DNA of 44,179 bases from a virus: positions 1 to 44,179 of IMG/VR virus record IMGVR_UViG_3300031645_000921. One strand, given 5' to 3'. The number at the start of each line of letters is the position of its first letter. Within the stretch, counting starts at the first letter, position 1. Under the pieces are notes generated by a model. That model had not been told where the DNA came from. It made no database searches and saw only the letters and a list, made by a program, of their open reading frames with translations. A program made the position numbers and the translations under genes. Of this stretch, positions 1 through 9,826 are shown piece by piece.

Positions 1-2205
1 AAAATTCATAATTTTGAATTTGAAGATCAATTTGTATCATCAAAATTATATTATACTAAAGGTACATCTACTAGAGAAGAAATAGAACTTAGATATTCAA
101 ATATCCCATCTACAAGTACAATAGCTGCTACTCAAAAATTTGCATACTATAACTTATCATCTGATAACTCAATTCAAATAAAATTCTCAAATGCTTCTGG
201 TGATTTTATTCCAGCTGCAAATAGCACTCTTTACTTAGACCTTTATTCAACTAAAGGTGCTTCAGGAAATATTGAATATACAGGTGACATACTACTTAGT
301 TTGGCTGAAGAAGAAATGCGTAATTTACCAATCTATGCAACACTTTTTAATAGCTATGCTGTTGGTGGAATAGACACACCTTCAATTAATAAAATAAAAA
401 ATGTAATCATTAGTGAAATTTCAACTCGTGATGTTATCGTTACTGAAACTGATATCAATAATTATTTCTTAATTCTTACAGCACTACTTGAAACTATTAA
501 TGATGGAAAAATTACATTCATTAAAAAACGTGATGATATTTTACGAAGAGTATTTAGCTCATATATCTTGATGCGAGATGGACTAAAAAGTGGTTCAACT
601 GCACCTTCAGGGTATCTTTCTAAAGCATTACCTACAAATACATTAGACGCAGACTTTACAGTTTCTGACAATGTTAGTAAACCATTTGGTTCTATCATTG
701 AAAGAAAAGCAGATACAAATAATGAATATCATTATGTACTTGATCCATTAGATGAAAATGACTATTACATCATTCCATTCTATACAAGAGTTACTCTTTC
801 ACCTTTCAAAAAGGTAAAATATATCTATAACTTAACAGATATGAGTACAAATTTAGCATATAGAAATGTTTCAAATAGTTCTAGTGATAAATATTTTGTG
901 CCTTCAACTGTTTCTGTTTATAGAGGAATAGAAGGCATATCTACAAGTGACTATTATTCACTAAAATTTGCATTTGTAACAAACTTTAACTTGCAAGAAG
1001 AATCATTAAAAACCGATAATTTTGATATATCATTCTATCGTAAAGGAACTGATAGTGTTGCAATTGCTACTATGAATTTTGAAGATGGTGATAATTTTAA
1101 AATAACTAGTGAAGAAGATACCGATAATGCTGGTGTATTTGAAACAATTATTGAATTTAAAGTTTATGTAAAAGATTCAGGAAATGAATTTAATTTTGCA
1201 ACTAATGAAACTACAGATTATGGAACGAATATTATATTAGTTAGCCCTGATGATTTAGAAGTTGCTCTTCCTGATGATGTAAAGTTAGTATTAAAATTTA
1301 ATAATGTCACTAGTGATAGTATAGATATGGACTTTATTTCAGGTGGTTACTTGTCATTATTTAGAAACTTAGATGAACTAATGTATTCGGATATTGATAT
1401 TAATGAAGATGAAGCTCAATGAACTGAAATAATAACTGTAGCTACAGGAACATTAGATCCAGTACATCCTACAGTAAACGCAGTTGTATATACACATTAT
1501 ATTGATACAGATGATGGAAGTTTATGGACTTCTGATGGAGTTGATACTTGGACAGACAATACATTAATTAATTTAACAGCGACTGATACAGAACCTGCAA
1601 CAGTTGATGAATCTTATTGGCTTACACTTACAACTAATAAACTATATCAATATCATTTAGCTACATATATTACATCGATAAAAATTAAAAATATTCCACT
1701 TGTACATTCATCATTCTTTACAGGTGAAGAAAGTAACACGAAATTTATCAATCAATTATTTGTATATATCGATATGTTAAAAGAAAATCTTGGAAAACTA
1801 GAAACGAACACTTTTTTCGATTTAAAATTCTATAATACATATGGAGATGCACAATATTACAATACACTAAGTACTAATTTAAAATTAGAACTTGATATCC
1901 ATATTAAAGAAAATCAGTTTAGTGAAGGTTTAGATACGAGTATTAAAGATTATGTAAGATTATTAGTTGATATGGCAAACAATCAAAAATCATTAAAGAT
2001 TTCAGAGTTAATTAGAAGCCTTACAACACAATATTATAACCAAATAGATCATGTTGATTTTAAAGGTCTTAATGATACGTTTACTCAATATATTAACGAA
2101 GACTCTTCAATTAAGAAAAATCTATACGCACCAGAGTATTTAAATATTCCTGAAGCAAATCTAGATTATATAGTTATATACGATTATGATGGCACACAAT
2201 ATTAA
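1..2205 (+). CDS. Putative virion protein with tail-fibre-like repeats (5' end missing, TGA read as Trp)
   Basis: The frame is open from the first base of the window to TAA at 2203-2205 (734 residues seen), so the start lies upstream. It contains one in-frame TGA at 1420-1422, decoded as Trp (reads EAQ-W-TEI); the protein continues without a break in composition. The first two thirds are beta-rich (many Y, T, S, N, D). At about residues 479-519 it carries a 41-residue block identical to one in the 970-aa protein on the other strand. This is followed by a W-I-D type repeat (DESYWLTLTTNKLYQY) of the kind found in phage tail fibres and baseplate proteins. The C-terminal third is more helical. 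I do not recognise a family; a virion role is inferred from length, repeats and neighbours. Confidence 0.75.
1435..1557 (+). repeat. Shared 123-bp coding module, copy 1 (inverted partner at 6255-6377)
   Basis: These 41 codons are present again on the opposite strand in the 970-aa protein gene. I count six base differences, all at third codon positions and all silent, so the encoded peptide (starting TVATGTLDPVHP and ending SDGVDTWTD) is identical. It covers one YIDTDDG..W repeat unit plus a 20-residue lead-in. Confidence 0.9.
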
Positions 2206-2216
2206 ACAATATATTA
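2205..2216 (+). promoter_or_regulatory. Putative late promoter, AACA-N6-TA motif
   Basis: AACAATATATTA starts on the last base of the preceding stop codon and lies about 40 bases before the next start. It matches the AACA-N6-TA motif found before many genes here. Confidence 0.5.
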
Positions 2217-2255
2217 TATGAATTATAAAATATAGTATACGAGAGGATGGTTAAA

Positions 2256-3422
2256 ATGGCAAAAGAATTTGAACTTACTAACGCTTTATGTGGGGTTGGT
2301 AGTAAAACATTAAAGAAAAATCAAAGAATACAAGAGCAAACTAATGAATATTTGGAAAAATATTATGCTGGTTTGAGAGACGAACAAACTCAAAAAGAAG
2401 AAGCTTTAAAAGAATCAATGCTTAGCGGTGCTGCTTTCTCACAATCTTCTGCATATATGAGAAATAAACAAAGAGTACAATTAATGGAGCAAGCTATTAA
2501 ATATAATAACCGTGCTGCTACAATTGTTATGGCCGACTATCTTTCTAATATTGTTGAAAGTGCCCTTTTAATGGAAACTGAAGAATTTGCAGAATTAAAT
2601 CCTGCGTATAGAGCAAATATTAGAGAAACAGTTTTAGCGTTTTTAGAAAATGCTGATTTAAACGAATCAGTGAATGAAAAACGTACTCTAAAAATTATGG
2701 AACATATTTCTAGAAATCTTCCTGATGTTAAAACAGGAATTTATCTTAAAGAAGAAGAAATTGTAGATATCGTTAAAAAAGCAACTCCAAAAGAAGTTAA
2801 TAATTCAATTGAGGATTTAATTGGAGATGTAAAAGAAAGAGTAGCAAATTTAGTAGCTAAAGAACAAGGCGCTGAAGAAGAATTACAAGATCAAATTGAT
2901 CAAATTGTAGCTATTAGTGAAGCTGCTAAAGCTAAAAAAAGAGTAAAATCTGAAGTTAAAGATCAAAAGAAAAAAGCAATATCTGATAAAATTGCTAAAA
3001 AAGCTGGAGTAGATCCTGCTGTAGTGTCAGGAGATCCACTTCCAGTAGAAGAAGAAACTCCTTTAGAAGAAGTGCCTGCTGTAACTCCAACTGCTGCAAC
3101 AACTGAAGCATCTACTACAACTATAGATCCTGCTGTAGCTGGCGTTGGTAAAGAAACTAATATTAGCATTGCAACAGATGGAACTGTATCTGTAAATATT
3201 AAAGAATCATTTTATAGAGAAACACCGGCAAAAGGCGTTCTTGAGACATTTGCCCTTAATGAAGCACTTGAAATGATTGAAGAAGGACATGAATATAATG
3301 GCGAGTTAGCACTTGGTAATGCTATTATGTATATCACAATTCTTGAAGCATTCAATGCAACAGGTCTTTTAAACATGCAACCTATAGATTATAAAAAAAT
3401 TGCTGCAAGACATATACGATAA
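2256..3422 (+). CDS. Hypothetical coiled-coil protein, possible virion-associated or scaffold-like
   Basis: The protein is 388 aa from the ATG at 2256. An in-frame ATG at 2247 (MVK-MAKEF) directly abuts the GAGAGG ribosome site, so the second ATG, about 9 bases downstream of that site, is the better start. The protein is highly charged and helical: a Q/E-rich N-terminal third, a K/E-rich coiled coil near residues 165-255, then a Pro/Thr/Ala-rich linker (about 255-300) and a compact C-terminal domain with no Trp. No catalytic motif is visible. It sits directly after a putative virion gene under its own AACA-N6-TA motif and ends at a bidirectional terminator. A scaffold or head-associated role is a guess from its composition. 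Confidence 0.65.
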   Translation: MAKEFELTNALCGVGSKTLKKNQRIQEQTNEYLEKYYAGLRDEQTQKEEALKESMLSGAAFSQSSAYMRNKQRVQLMEQAIKYNNRAATIVMADYLSNIVESALLMETEEFAELNPAYRANIRETVLAFLENADLNESVNEKRTLKIMEHISRNLPDVKTGIYLKEEEIVDIVKKATPKEVNNSIEDLIGDVKERVANLVAKEQGAEEELQDQIDQIVAISEAAKAKKRVKSEVKDQKKKAISDKIAKKAGVDPAVVSGDPLPVEEETPLEEVPAVTPTAATTEASTTTIDPAVAGVGKETNISIATDGTVSVNIKESFYRETPAKGVLETFALNEALEMIEEGHEYNGELALGNAIMYITILEAFNATGLLNMQPIDYKKIAARHIR

Positions 3423-3426
3423 ATAA

Positions 3427-3457
3427 AGAAATAACCGAAAGGTTATTTCTTCTTTTT
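3427..3457. terminator. Bidirectional terminator between convergent genes
   Basis: A 10-bp perfect stem AGAAATAACC / GGTTATTTCT with a GAAA loop has T-rich sequence on the right and A-rich sequence on the left. It separates the rightward gene ending at 3422 from the leftward gene ending at 3456. Confidence 0.85.
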
Positions 3458-4121
3458 AGTTTGTAATTATTTGAATATATGGGTTTGCTGTCTTTACTAA
3501 ATATATTTTATCTCGTATTGGAATTCTATTAGCTTTTATATCACTCACTATTCGTCCTGGATTTATTCCATTTATAGTAAATAACATTTCTTTTCCTGGA
3601 GTTGGTGCATATAACTCGGCATCAAAGATTTCTAAATCTGAAGGATTAACTCCATTATTTAGTTGATAGTATTTAATAATTGGAACCATAATATCAAAAT
3701 GTATTTTAGATAGTTTTATATAACTACTGTGTTTCATTGTAAATACTTTATACATATACTGTGAAAAACTAGTTGTAGCGAATGGTACAGTCTTCGTTTT
3801 GTTTCTATACAATGCTGTAATATTGTCTATTTGACTAGAATTAAACTCTAAAAAACCATTTTTATTATAGCCTTCAATTGTTTTTCTAATTATATTATAC
3901 GATACTGCTGAATTTTTATAGATGTTAAAATTGTTTTTAATAACACTTGAATATGATTTGACGATATTTTTTGAATTGTTCTCATTTTCGGTATTCACTG
4001 AAAGAAGGTTCTTTATGAACGAGTACATAACACATGATACAATAAGTTTATCAGTGTTATCATCAAATTCTACAAGCATTAGACCTTCATAAACCCCTTG
4101 TTTTAACTCACTAATTCTCAT
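3456..4121 (-). CDS. Hypothetical protein, putative virion operon
   Basis: A 221-aa protein rich in N, Y, S and I with no Trp and no motif I recognise. Its ATG lies inside the last codons of the preceding 59-aa gene (11-base overlap), so the two are translationally coupled. It is the last gene of a leftward run that begins with the 970-aa protein, and it ends at the shared hairpin terminator. The run of long uncharacterised proteins suggests a structural or assembly role, but the sequence itself does not prove this. Confidence 0.7.
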   Translation of the reverse strand: MRISELKQGVYEGLMLVEFDDNTDKLIVSCVMYSFIKNLLSVNTENENNSKNIVKSYSSVIKNNFNIYKNSAVSYNIIRKTIEGYNKNGFLEFNSSQIDNITALYRNKTKTVPFATTSFSQYMYKVFTMKHSSYIKLSKIHFDIMVPIIKYYQLNNGVNPSDLEIFDAELYAPTPGKEMLFTINGINPGRIVSDIKANRIPIRDKIYLVKTANPYIQIITN

Positions 4122-4290
4122 CTATGACCCTTACAATTGTTTCTTTCATTTTTTCTTTTAGCAAAGATGCATCTTTAATATTATTTCAAAGATAGTCGTC
4201 ATGTAAGTCAATATAATCTTGAGATTTTTCAGCTAGTTCTAGTAGAGCGCCTTTACATACTGTTAGTTGTTTCGTTACTTCGTCGTACAT
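4111..4290 (-). CDS. Small hypothetical protein (59 aa) containing TGA as Trp
   Basis: This gene becomes visible only with TGA read as Trp (DDYLWNNIKD). It starts MYDEVTKQL; the A of its ATG is the last A of the upstream TAA (TAATG junction at 4288-4292), and it ends in TAG overlapping the next gene's start. The product is acidic and helical with no recognised family. Tight overlap on both sides and a sensible protein composition support it being real. Confidence 0.7.
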
Positions 4291-7202
4291 TATAACACGC
4301 TCCATTCATCTATAAGAATTTTTTCTAATAAGTTGTCAATAGTCATATCTTCTTTTCTATATATTGTTTTCTCAGCAATAGTTGTATCAAGTGTTGGCAT
4401 ATAGCTTTTTGTTGTATCATTTAATTTTTCTTTATAAAATACCTCGTAATTCTTTGTGAAACTATTTCCATCTGTATCATAAGCATTATACTTATAAAAG
4501 TTTTGGAATAAATTATAAATTAAGAAATTTTTAAAATCTAATTTAGTTGGTACATTTCGCTTGTAAGTTCTAACTAATACTTCAGGAATATCTAAAGCTG
4601 CCGTAATTTTGGTAAAATCATTATAGGCTTTTAATCTTTTAGATTGATCTGCTAGATGTACCTTTCTAGATAAATCTGAAGGAAATCTCTCATAATCTAA
4701 TAACTTTGTGAATATATTTTCTGTAGCTAAGTTCTCTAAAATATATGGCATACTTTGTGTATAAATTTTAGTATTTATAGTACTACTTTCAACTTGAATA
4801 TCACCAACGATAATTCTAGGGCTAAGCAAATCATAAGTTATTAAGTCTTTTGTAGCCTCTGGTAACTCAAATAATGAGTTATCTTTTTCTAAGCCTTTTA
4901 AATAACCTTCGGAAAATATTCGCATATTTGTTAAAGCATTATCTGAAAATAACATGTCTGAGTCATAGAATAAGAAATCATCATAACGTTTTTCCATAAA
5001 TACTGCAGATAGCTCTTTTATAGCTCTCATACGTTGATCATATATAACATTTTCAGCTATAAGATTACCTCTGATTCCAGTTATATCTTCAGTTGGATAA
5101 CCCATCATAAAATAGTGTGAATAGTTGAAATTAGCTATAAGGTCTTCTATAGTTACAGGCTCAGTAATTGCTGAAGCTCTATATATTGTAGAGTTTGATT
5201 TTAAATTAAGTTGTGTTCCTGTAGTTACATTATGTTCATAATCTAAAAATTCAGTAAATTGGGGTTCAGGAGCAATTTCAGTTACAACGGTTTTTATATA
5301 AGACTCTTTATATTCTACATACATGCTATTATCAAAAATATCTTTTAAAATAGTAGTTGTTTCAGCTTTTTCTATATCCAAAGCATCAAATGAACTTAGA
5401 ACGGGCGCGTCATATTTTTCCAATATAAACACTGATTGTTGGTTTATATTTATAGAATCTCCAAATATAGTTTTATCATGTGTATAATCGAAATTTGTTG
5501 GTATTAAGAATGAGCCTGCTGTATAAGTACCATCAGTTGTAACATTAATTGTATATGCCATTCCATTAATAACAAAAACAGGATTTTCATATTCATTTAT
5601 AGTTGATTTAGTATTTTTAAAAGTATATTCATCATATTCTATATCGCCTATTGTTATACTATTTACTGCAACACTATCTATTTTCATTTTTAAATATTTT
5701 CTAAAGTTATATTCAACCACTTCGAAATAATAATATCCATCAAATATGTCTAATGGTATTAATAAAGTTCTATCTATAACATACATACTTCTAAAATGTG
5801 TATCCAATAATATTGTTTCTCTTGTATCACTTAGATTAATATTATCAATTGCTGTATAAGAAACATTTTTATATTGATATAAATTATTATCATCATCAAT
5901 CCAATATGCATCGGTTGAACTTGTTGGAGCAGTAGTACTAACAGTTCTAGTTAAAGCTATGCTAGTTCAATCTCCATCATATTGTCTTAAAATATCAGTA
6001 TCTGTTGTTGTGTCTATTCAATAATCATCAGTATCTGAATTTGTTGGAGCAGTATCTTGTGCTATAACGTTTAATTGAACTCATTTGTTAATTCCTGTAT
6101 TTTCCAGTACTCTAAGTTTTCTAAGGTTATCTAAGTTTAATACAGTTTGAATCGGGCAATTTGGAGTTTCAACAACTACTATTGGAGTTCCAATAACAGG
6201 AAGTATACTTCTACTTCTATCTATATATTGATATTCAGTTGGAGTTCCAGTTGTATCAGTCCATGTATCAACTCCGTCAGAAGTCCATAAGCTTCCATCA
6301 TCTGTATCAATATAATGCGTATATACAACTGCGTTTACTGTAGGATGTACTGGATCTAATGTTCCTGTAGCTACAGTTGTTAGTCTAGTATATGTTTTAG
6401 TTCTAGTATATTCTTCATAATAAACTAAACTTTTATTTCTAGCAATTCCACTGTCAAGTATTCCAAGAACTTCAGGATTAAATTGTGTGATTCCGATTTG
6501 TTCATTTACAGTATTTATTTTATTATATACTTCTCTAATAGACGCATTGTGACGAGAAAATTGATCCTCTAAAGAATAATTTATAGTTTCTCTATCATAT
6601 TCTATAGTTTCTCTATCATATTCGTCTAAGAATATTAAATTTCCTTCAGCATCAGTATCTTGTATTTGGAATAATGTATTCTCATAAATATAGCCAATTG
6701 CAGTAGGAACATTATTTTTGATATTTCAACGTTGGTATGATGGATCCCAATTAGCTGTAAGTGGATCGACAGTATCAAATAATACAGTTTGGTCTTTATT
6801 ACCAGTCATTGTAAAAATTGTTTCATCTGTTTTTGAAAGTATTTCAGATAATTTAATAAAATTTTCTCAGGTAACAATATCACTTGTAAATCTATAGTGA
6901 TGACCAGTTACAAAATTTAGAGTAGAATCATAGAAAAGACTTCCAGTAAATACTGGGTCATCGATTAGTGCGTAAATAGACGATCCTGAAAAATATGTAT
7001 CTAATTCATCATAAATATCTACAAAATCAAAAGTAGATCTATAATAATATGAAGTACCAACCACATTATTCATTTCGAATTCATATTCATATATAACTGG
7101 AGTTATATATTTTGGAGTAAATACTGTTGGTGTTAAGTTAGTCTTGTTAAAATACTCCATAAATAGATTGATAGGAATATCATTTAAATGTATACCTTTC
7201 AT
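4290..7202 (-). CDS. Large putative virion protein with W-I-D repeats, tail fibre or baseplate-like (TGA as Trp)
   Basis: A 970-aa protein read through five in-frame TGA codons (near 6868, 6726, 6080, 6017 and 5967), each at a Trp-like position such as GDW-TS and DYW-IDT; ordinary TGG Trp codons are used as well. It starts MKGIHLND after a GAGGTGA ribosome site. Residues about 275-460 hold several repeats of the phage-tail type (APTNSDTDDYWIDT, APTSSTDAYWIDDDNNLYQY) and the 41-residue block shared with the gene at 1-2205. A perfect 21-bp tandem duplication (EYDRETI twice) lies near residue 195. The C-terminal half is a long, non-repetitive, Y/N/D-rich region. A tail or baseplate function is inferred. 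Confidence 0.8.
6255..6377 (-). repeat. Shared 123-bp coding module, copy 2 (inverted partner at 1435-1557)
   Basis: The reverse complement matches 1435-1557 with six third-position differences and no amino-acid change over 41 codons. Similarity stops abruptly on both sides, so this is an exchanged segment and not a duplicated gene. Confidence 0.9.
6582..6623 (-). repeat. Perfect 21-bp tandem duplication inside the 970-aa gene
   Basis: Bases 6582-6602 and 6603-6623 are identical and in frame, encoding YDRETIE then YDRETIN within EYDRETIEYDRETINY. Confidence 0.9.
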
Positions 7203-7223
7203 ATTATCACCTCATTTTTCATA

Positions 7224-7235
7224 TAATTAATTGTT
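7224..7235 (-). promoter_or_regulatory. Putative late promoter for the 970-aa virion gene
   Basis: AACAATTAATTA followed by TATG lies 22 bases before the ATG at 7202, with GAGGTGA between them. It is identical over 12 bases to the motifs at 7567, 15771, 29029 and 42767. Confidence 0.6.
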
Positions 7236-7265
7236 GAGTTATAAAATACAATTAAGCAAATAAAA

Positions 7266-7289
7266 AAGAATAACCCTAAGGTTATTCTT
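7266..7289 (-). terminator. Terminator of the 81-aa gene
   Basis: A 10-bp stem AAGAATAACC / GGTTATTCTT overlaps the stop codon of the 81-aa gene and is followed on the minus strand by a T run. Confidence 0.85.
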
Positions 7290-7533
7290 AATTTTTTATT
7301 GCATTTTTAGCACTGTCAGCAGTTTTCTTAGTTGATTTAGCAAGTTTTTCAGCATCTGTTAGTGTTATTTTATCTTTTCTTTTCAAGATACCAAATAACT
7401 TACTACCAGTTTCTTTAGTTTCTTTAGCATTTTCAACTATTTCTTTAGCTTCTTTTTTATTAATATTTTTTAATGTTTCTACAGCTTTAGCAAATCTTAA
7501 TTTTGCTTGTTCTTTAAATTCCTTAAATTTCAT
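7288..7533 (-). CDS. Small Lys-rich helical protein
   Basis: An 81-aa protein, about a quarter Lys, with Ala/Glu heptad-like spacing and no Trp or Cys. It starts MKFKEFKEQ after AAAGGGG. It has its own promoter motif (7567-7578) and terminator, so it is a single-gene unit. No family recognised; a nucleic-acid- or virion-associated basic protein is possible. Confidence 0.7.
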   Translation of the reverse strand: MKFKEFKEQAKLRFAKAVETLKNINKKEAKEIVENAKETKETGSKLFGILKRKDKITLTDAEKLAKSTKKTADSAKNAIKN

Positions 7534-7566
7534 AATTACACCCCTTTCAGTATTTTTATATAAATA

Positions 7567-7578
7567 TAATTAATTGTT
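7567..7578 (-). promoter_or_regulatory. Putative late promoter, AACA-N6-TA motif
   Basis: AACAATTAATTA lies 34 bases before the ATG at 7533, in the gap after the gene ending at 7579. Confidence 0.6.
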
Positions 7579-8082
7579 CTATTTACCGAAACCATATCCA
7601 TTATTATTTGATATTTTTATTGTTGAAGTATCTTTAATAATATTATCTTTAATAATAGCAATATATAGTGTACCTACTAAATGCTCTACATGTTTTACAA
7701 TATATGAGTATGCTCCAAAATATTGTCCTAGTTCTGGTGTAGCCCAATTAATATTTGATAATAGCATTAAGTCTATTGGATTACCAATAATATATAAGTC
7801 GCATTCAGTAATATCATAATTTGTTAAAAGCTCGCAAGCTGCGAAATCAATAACAGGTTTTAACATTTCTCTCCATTGTACTGGGGATCCAGCATAACCT
7901 ATAGCTGGTATTACATCGAATACTCCATCACTTTTTGAAATTAAATTTTCTATATCTTTAAAGCTTTCAGCGCCTAATGTATCTCGTATTATTAATAATT
8001 CTTCATTAATTAGAGTTTCTCTTAATGCTCTTGCTGAGTTTTCTATATTTTTTAGTTGTTCTTTTAATTTATCGTTTCTCAT
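7579..8082 (-). CDS. Hypothetical protein
   Basis: A 167-aa protein. The first 50 residues are a charged helix (MRNDKLKEQLKNIENS), followed by an alpha/beta-looking domain with ITECDLYIIGNP and VGTLYIAIIKD strands and a Gly/Asn-rich tail. Its ATG shares an A with the TAA of the NADAR gene (TAATG), so the two are translated together and may act in one process. I do not recognise the family. Confidence 0.7.
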   Translation of the reverse strand: MRNDKLKEQLKNIENSARALRETLINEELLIIRDTLGAESFKDIENLISKSDGVFDVIPAIGYAGSPVQWREMLKPVIDFAACELLTNYDITECDLYIIGNPIDLMLLSNINWATPELGQYFGAYSYIVKHVEHLVGTLYIAIIKDNIIKDTSTIKISNNNGYGFGK

Positions 8083-8483
8083 TATTTTATATCCTCTCTT
8101 ATTTTCATTAGTATTTCACCAAGATGATTCTTTCCATAACCGTTTACAATGCCCCAGAATGTATCATTCCAAGTATTATTTTCAGCTATAAATTGATCTT
8201 TAGTGTTTAATAGTTGTTTTTTTAAGTTTGGTTTTGAAAATTTTATTCTAAGTATTTCTTCCATAATACCGAGTTGTACAACATACCAATCAGAACGCAG
8301 CTTAACTTGCTGTCCGAGCTTCTTAGCATCATATCCTGATATTCCTATGAATAATATTCGGTCTTCTTCATTAGCGCATTTGGCCGCTTGATATGCAGCT
8401 TCTGAGCATCCAAAAGTTAAACCATTATAATCAATTTTAATTGAGTACATATTACTAAGGAAACTATTTATAGTATTTACCAT
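8082..8483 (-). CDS. NADAR domain protein (YbiA-like, NAD/ADP-ribose family)
   Basis: A 133-aa protein, about the length of the bare domain. It shows the family's landmarks in order: FLSNMY at residues 8-13 (family FLSNFY), the conserved Glu in CSEAAYQAAK (E28), the Arg-Asp-Trp in LRSDWY, then DTFWGI and the closing GKNHLGEILMKIRE. NADAR proteins act on ADP-ribosylated substrates; some remove ADP-ribose from guanine and neutralise DarT-type toxins, and YbiA is linked to riboflavin-intermediate hydrolysis. In a phage an anti-defence or NAD-related role is plausible, but this is inference. The start has no clear ribosome site, and a GIY-YIG gene lies just upstream. The next gene downstream is coupled by TAATG. 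Confidence 0.88.
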   Translation of the reverse strand: MVNTINSFLSNMYSIKIDYNGLTFGCSEAAYQAAKCANEEDRILFIGISGYDAKKLGQQVKLRSDWYVVQLGIMEEILRIKFSKPNLKKQLLNTKDQFIAENNTWNDTFWGIVNGYGKNHLGEILMKIREDIK

Positions 8484-8496
8484 ATTTTAATAGTAT

Positions 8497-9219
8497 TTAT
8501 ATATCGTATTTCCATATAAACCCCCCAGCTTTCTTTCGCTTATTTTTACAAACTTTAATAATAGCACTATTGTCTATGCCTGTTCTTCTAGAAGCTTCCG
8601 CAGCGCTAGAAAATTTATTAATTATATTATTGGTAGTTAATTGAATTACTGGCCGACTTTTAACTTTAGCAGCGGCTTCTAATTGATATTTAGTAGGTAC
8701 TTGGCCTTTATGGGCCTCAGCTAATTTCGATTTATGTTCTTCTGAAAAACTCCGGCCTTTATTACTTTCTGAAATTTTAGATCGATGTTCTAATGTAAAT
8801 GATTTTCCATAATTATGATTATCTTTTCCACACATACTTTCAGATTTATTCTTTTTTACAATATCGCTACGTTTTATGCCAGTTAGAGCATTAGATATTA
8901 ATTGTTTGCTCTTTTGAGAATGTTTAAAGAATTCTCCTCCAGATGTAATATTATAACCATATATCGGATTATTAGATTTAAAAAGTGTTATAGCCTCGAT
9001 TTCAAGTTTAGAAGCTATTTTAGATGTATTGATATTTTTAAATAATATTTCGTGTTTAAAATTTTTTCATCCATATTTTATAATAGCCCTATAAAAATAT
9101 GTATTATGCTTATAGCATCTACCATTATTTCCTGCTCGTTCATTAAGAGTTTTAGTAGTAAGGCCAATATAAGCTTTTCCATTTGGGCTTGTATGCTTAT
9201 AAATTATAAAGTTTTTCAT
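8497..9219 (-). CDS. Free-standing GIY-YIG homing endonuclease (TGA as Trp)
   Basis: A 240-aa protein starting MKNFIIYKHT. The GIY-YIG domain spans about residues 4-100: IIYKHT, YIG at 17-19, a following Arg-containing helix, and a late Glu in KLEIEAI before YGYNITSGG. The C-terminal half has NUMOD3 repeats (GKSFTLEHRSKISES, GRSFSEEHKSKLAEAHKG) and an HTH/NUMOD1-like segment with AAEASRRTGIDNSAI that binds DNA, as in phage Seg enzymes. One in-frame TGA is read as Trp (KYGWKNF); GFIWKYDI uses TGG. It lies between rusA and the NADAR gene with its own late-type promoter motif and no intron signature nearby, so it is a free-standing mobile gene. Confidence 0.9.
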
Positions 9220-9238
9220 ATTACAACATCACTTCCTT

Positions 9239-9250
9239 TAATTATTTGTT
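9239..9250 (-). promoter_or_regulatory. Putative late promoter of the GIY-YIG gene
   Basis: AACAAATAATTA lies 20 bases before the ATG at 9219 and just upstream of the GGAAGTGA ribosome site. Confidence 0.5.
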
Positions 9251-9286
9251 TCACGACCGGATCTAAATAAATAAAATTTAAAACAT

Positions 9287-9826
9287 CTAGTCTTTGATTA
9301 TAGTAATTTTAGCAAGTATCTCTGTTCTAGGTTTTAGTGAATAAAATTTATGACTATTCACAAATACTATTCGTTTATCATCATCAAATAATACATTATG
9401 GAGACTATCTATTGTAAATTTTAAATAATTATCAATATCTGGTCGTATTGCTGGAAGAATAATCTGTTTCTCTTTTAACACAGATTTCTTTATTGATTCA
9501 TTCTTTTGAATTGCTACATAGAAGTTAATATCTATATCAATATAATATTCAGCTGTTTTGTTTACAACTAATTTTGTTAATCTGCTTTTAAGATGTGCTG
9601 GTATTTGTTTTACATAAAGTTGTTGATCTTTTTTCATTAGACCGCCTTTTTTATTATAAAAACGACCACCACGGCTTGTATATCTTTCACGAACATAATT
9701 CTCAGGTGGACCATCTTTAAAGAAGGCCAACGAAATAGTTTCTTTCGTTTCTAAATAATCATCAGTTATCTTTTTGATATATTCAGCATCGTCTAATTTT
9801 TCGTCTATTTTTTTTCTTTCGGCCAT
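9287..9826 (-). CDS. rusA: RusA-type Holliday junction resolvase
   Basis: A 179-aa protein, longer than the usual 120 because of a charged 45-residue N-terminal extension. The C-terminal domain carries the RusA signature: RPDIDNYLKFTIDSL (D130, D132), LFDDDKRIV (D148-D150) and a terminal PRTEI strand. The conserved Asp residues bind the catalytic metal, and the enzyme cuts four-way DNA junctions during recombination or before packaging. Its ATG lies within the last codons of the hydrolase gene (22-base overlap), so the two are co-translated. Which junctions it resolves in this phage is not visible. Confidence 0.88.
   Translation of the reverse strand: MAERKKIDEKLDDAEYIKKITDDYLETKETISLAFFKDGPPENYVRERYTSRGGRFYNKKGGLMKKDQQLYVKQIPAHLKSRLTKLVVNKTAEYYIDIDINFYVAIQKNESIKKSVLKEKQIILPAIRPDIDNYLKFTIDSLHNVLFDDDKRIVFVNSHKFYSLKPRTEILAKITIIKD

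Noticed and set aside
1420-1422. TGA as selenocysteine
   Set aside because: The codons are numerous, sit where Trp is expected, and no selenocysteine insertion hairpin or selenium genes are visible.
7579-8082. Truncated capsid-fold protein (YIIGNP strand pattern)
   Set aside because: The resemblance is limited to a few residues and the gene is coupled to the NADAR gene; left as hypothetical.
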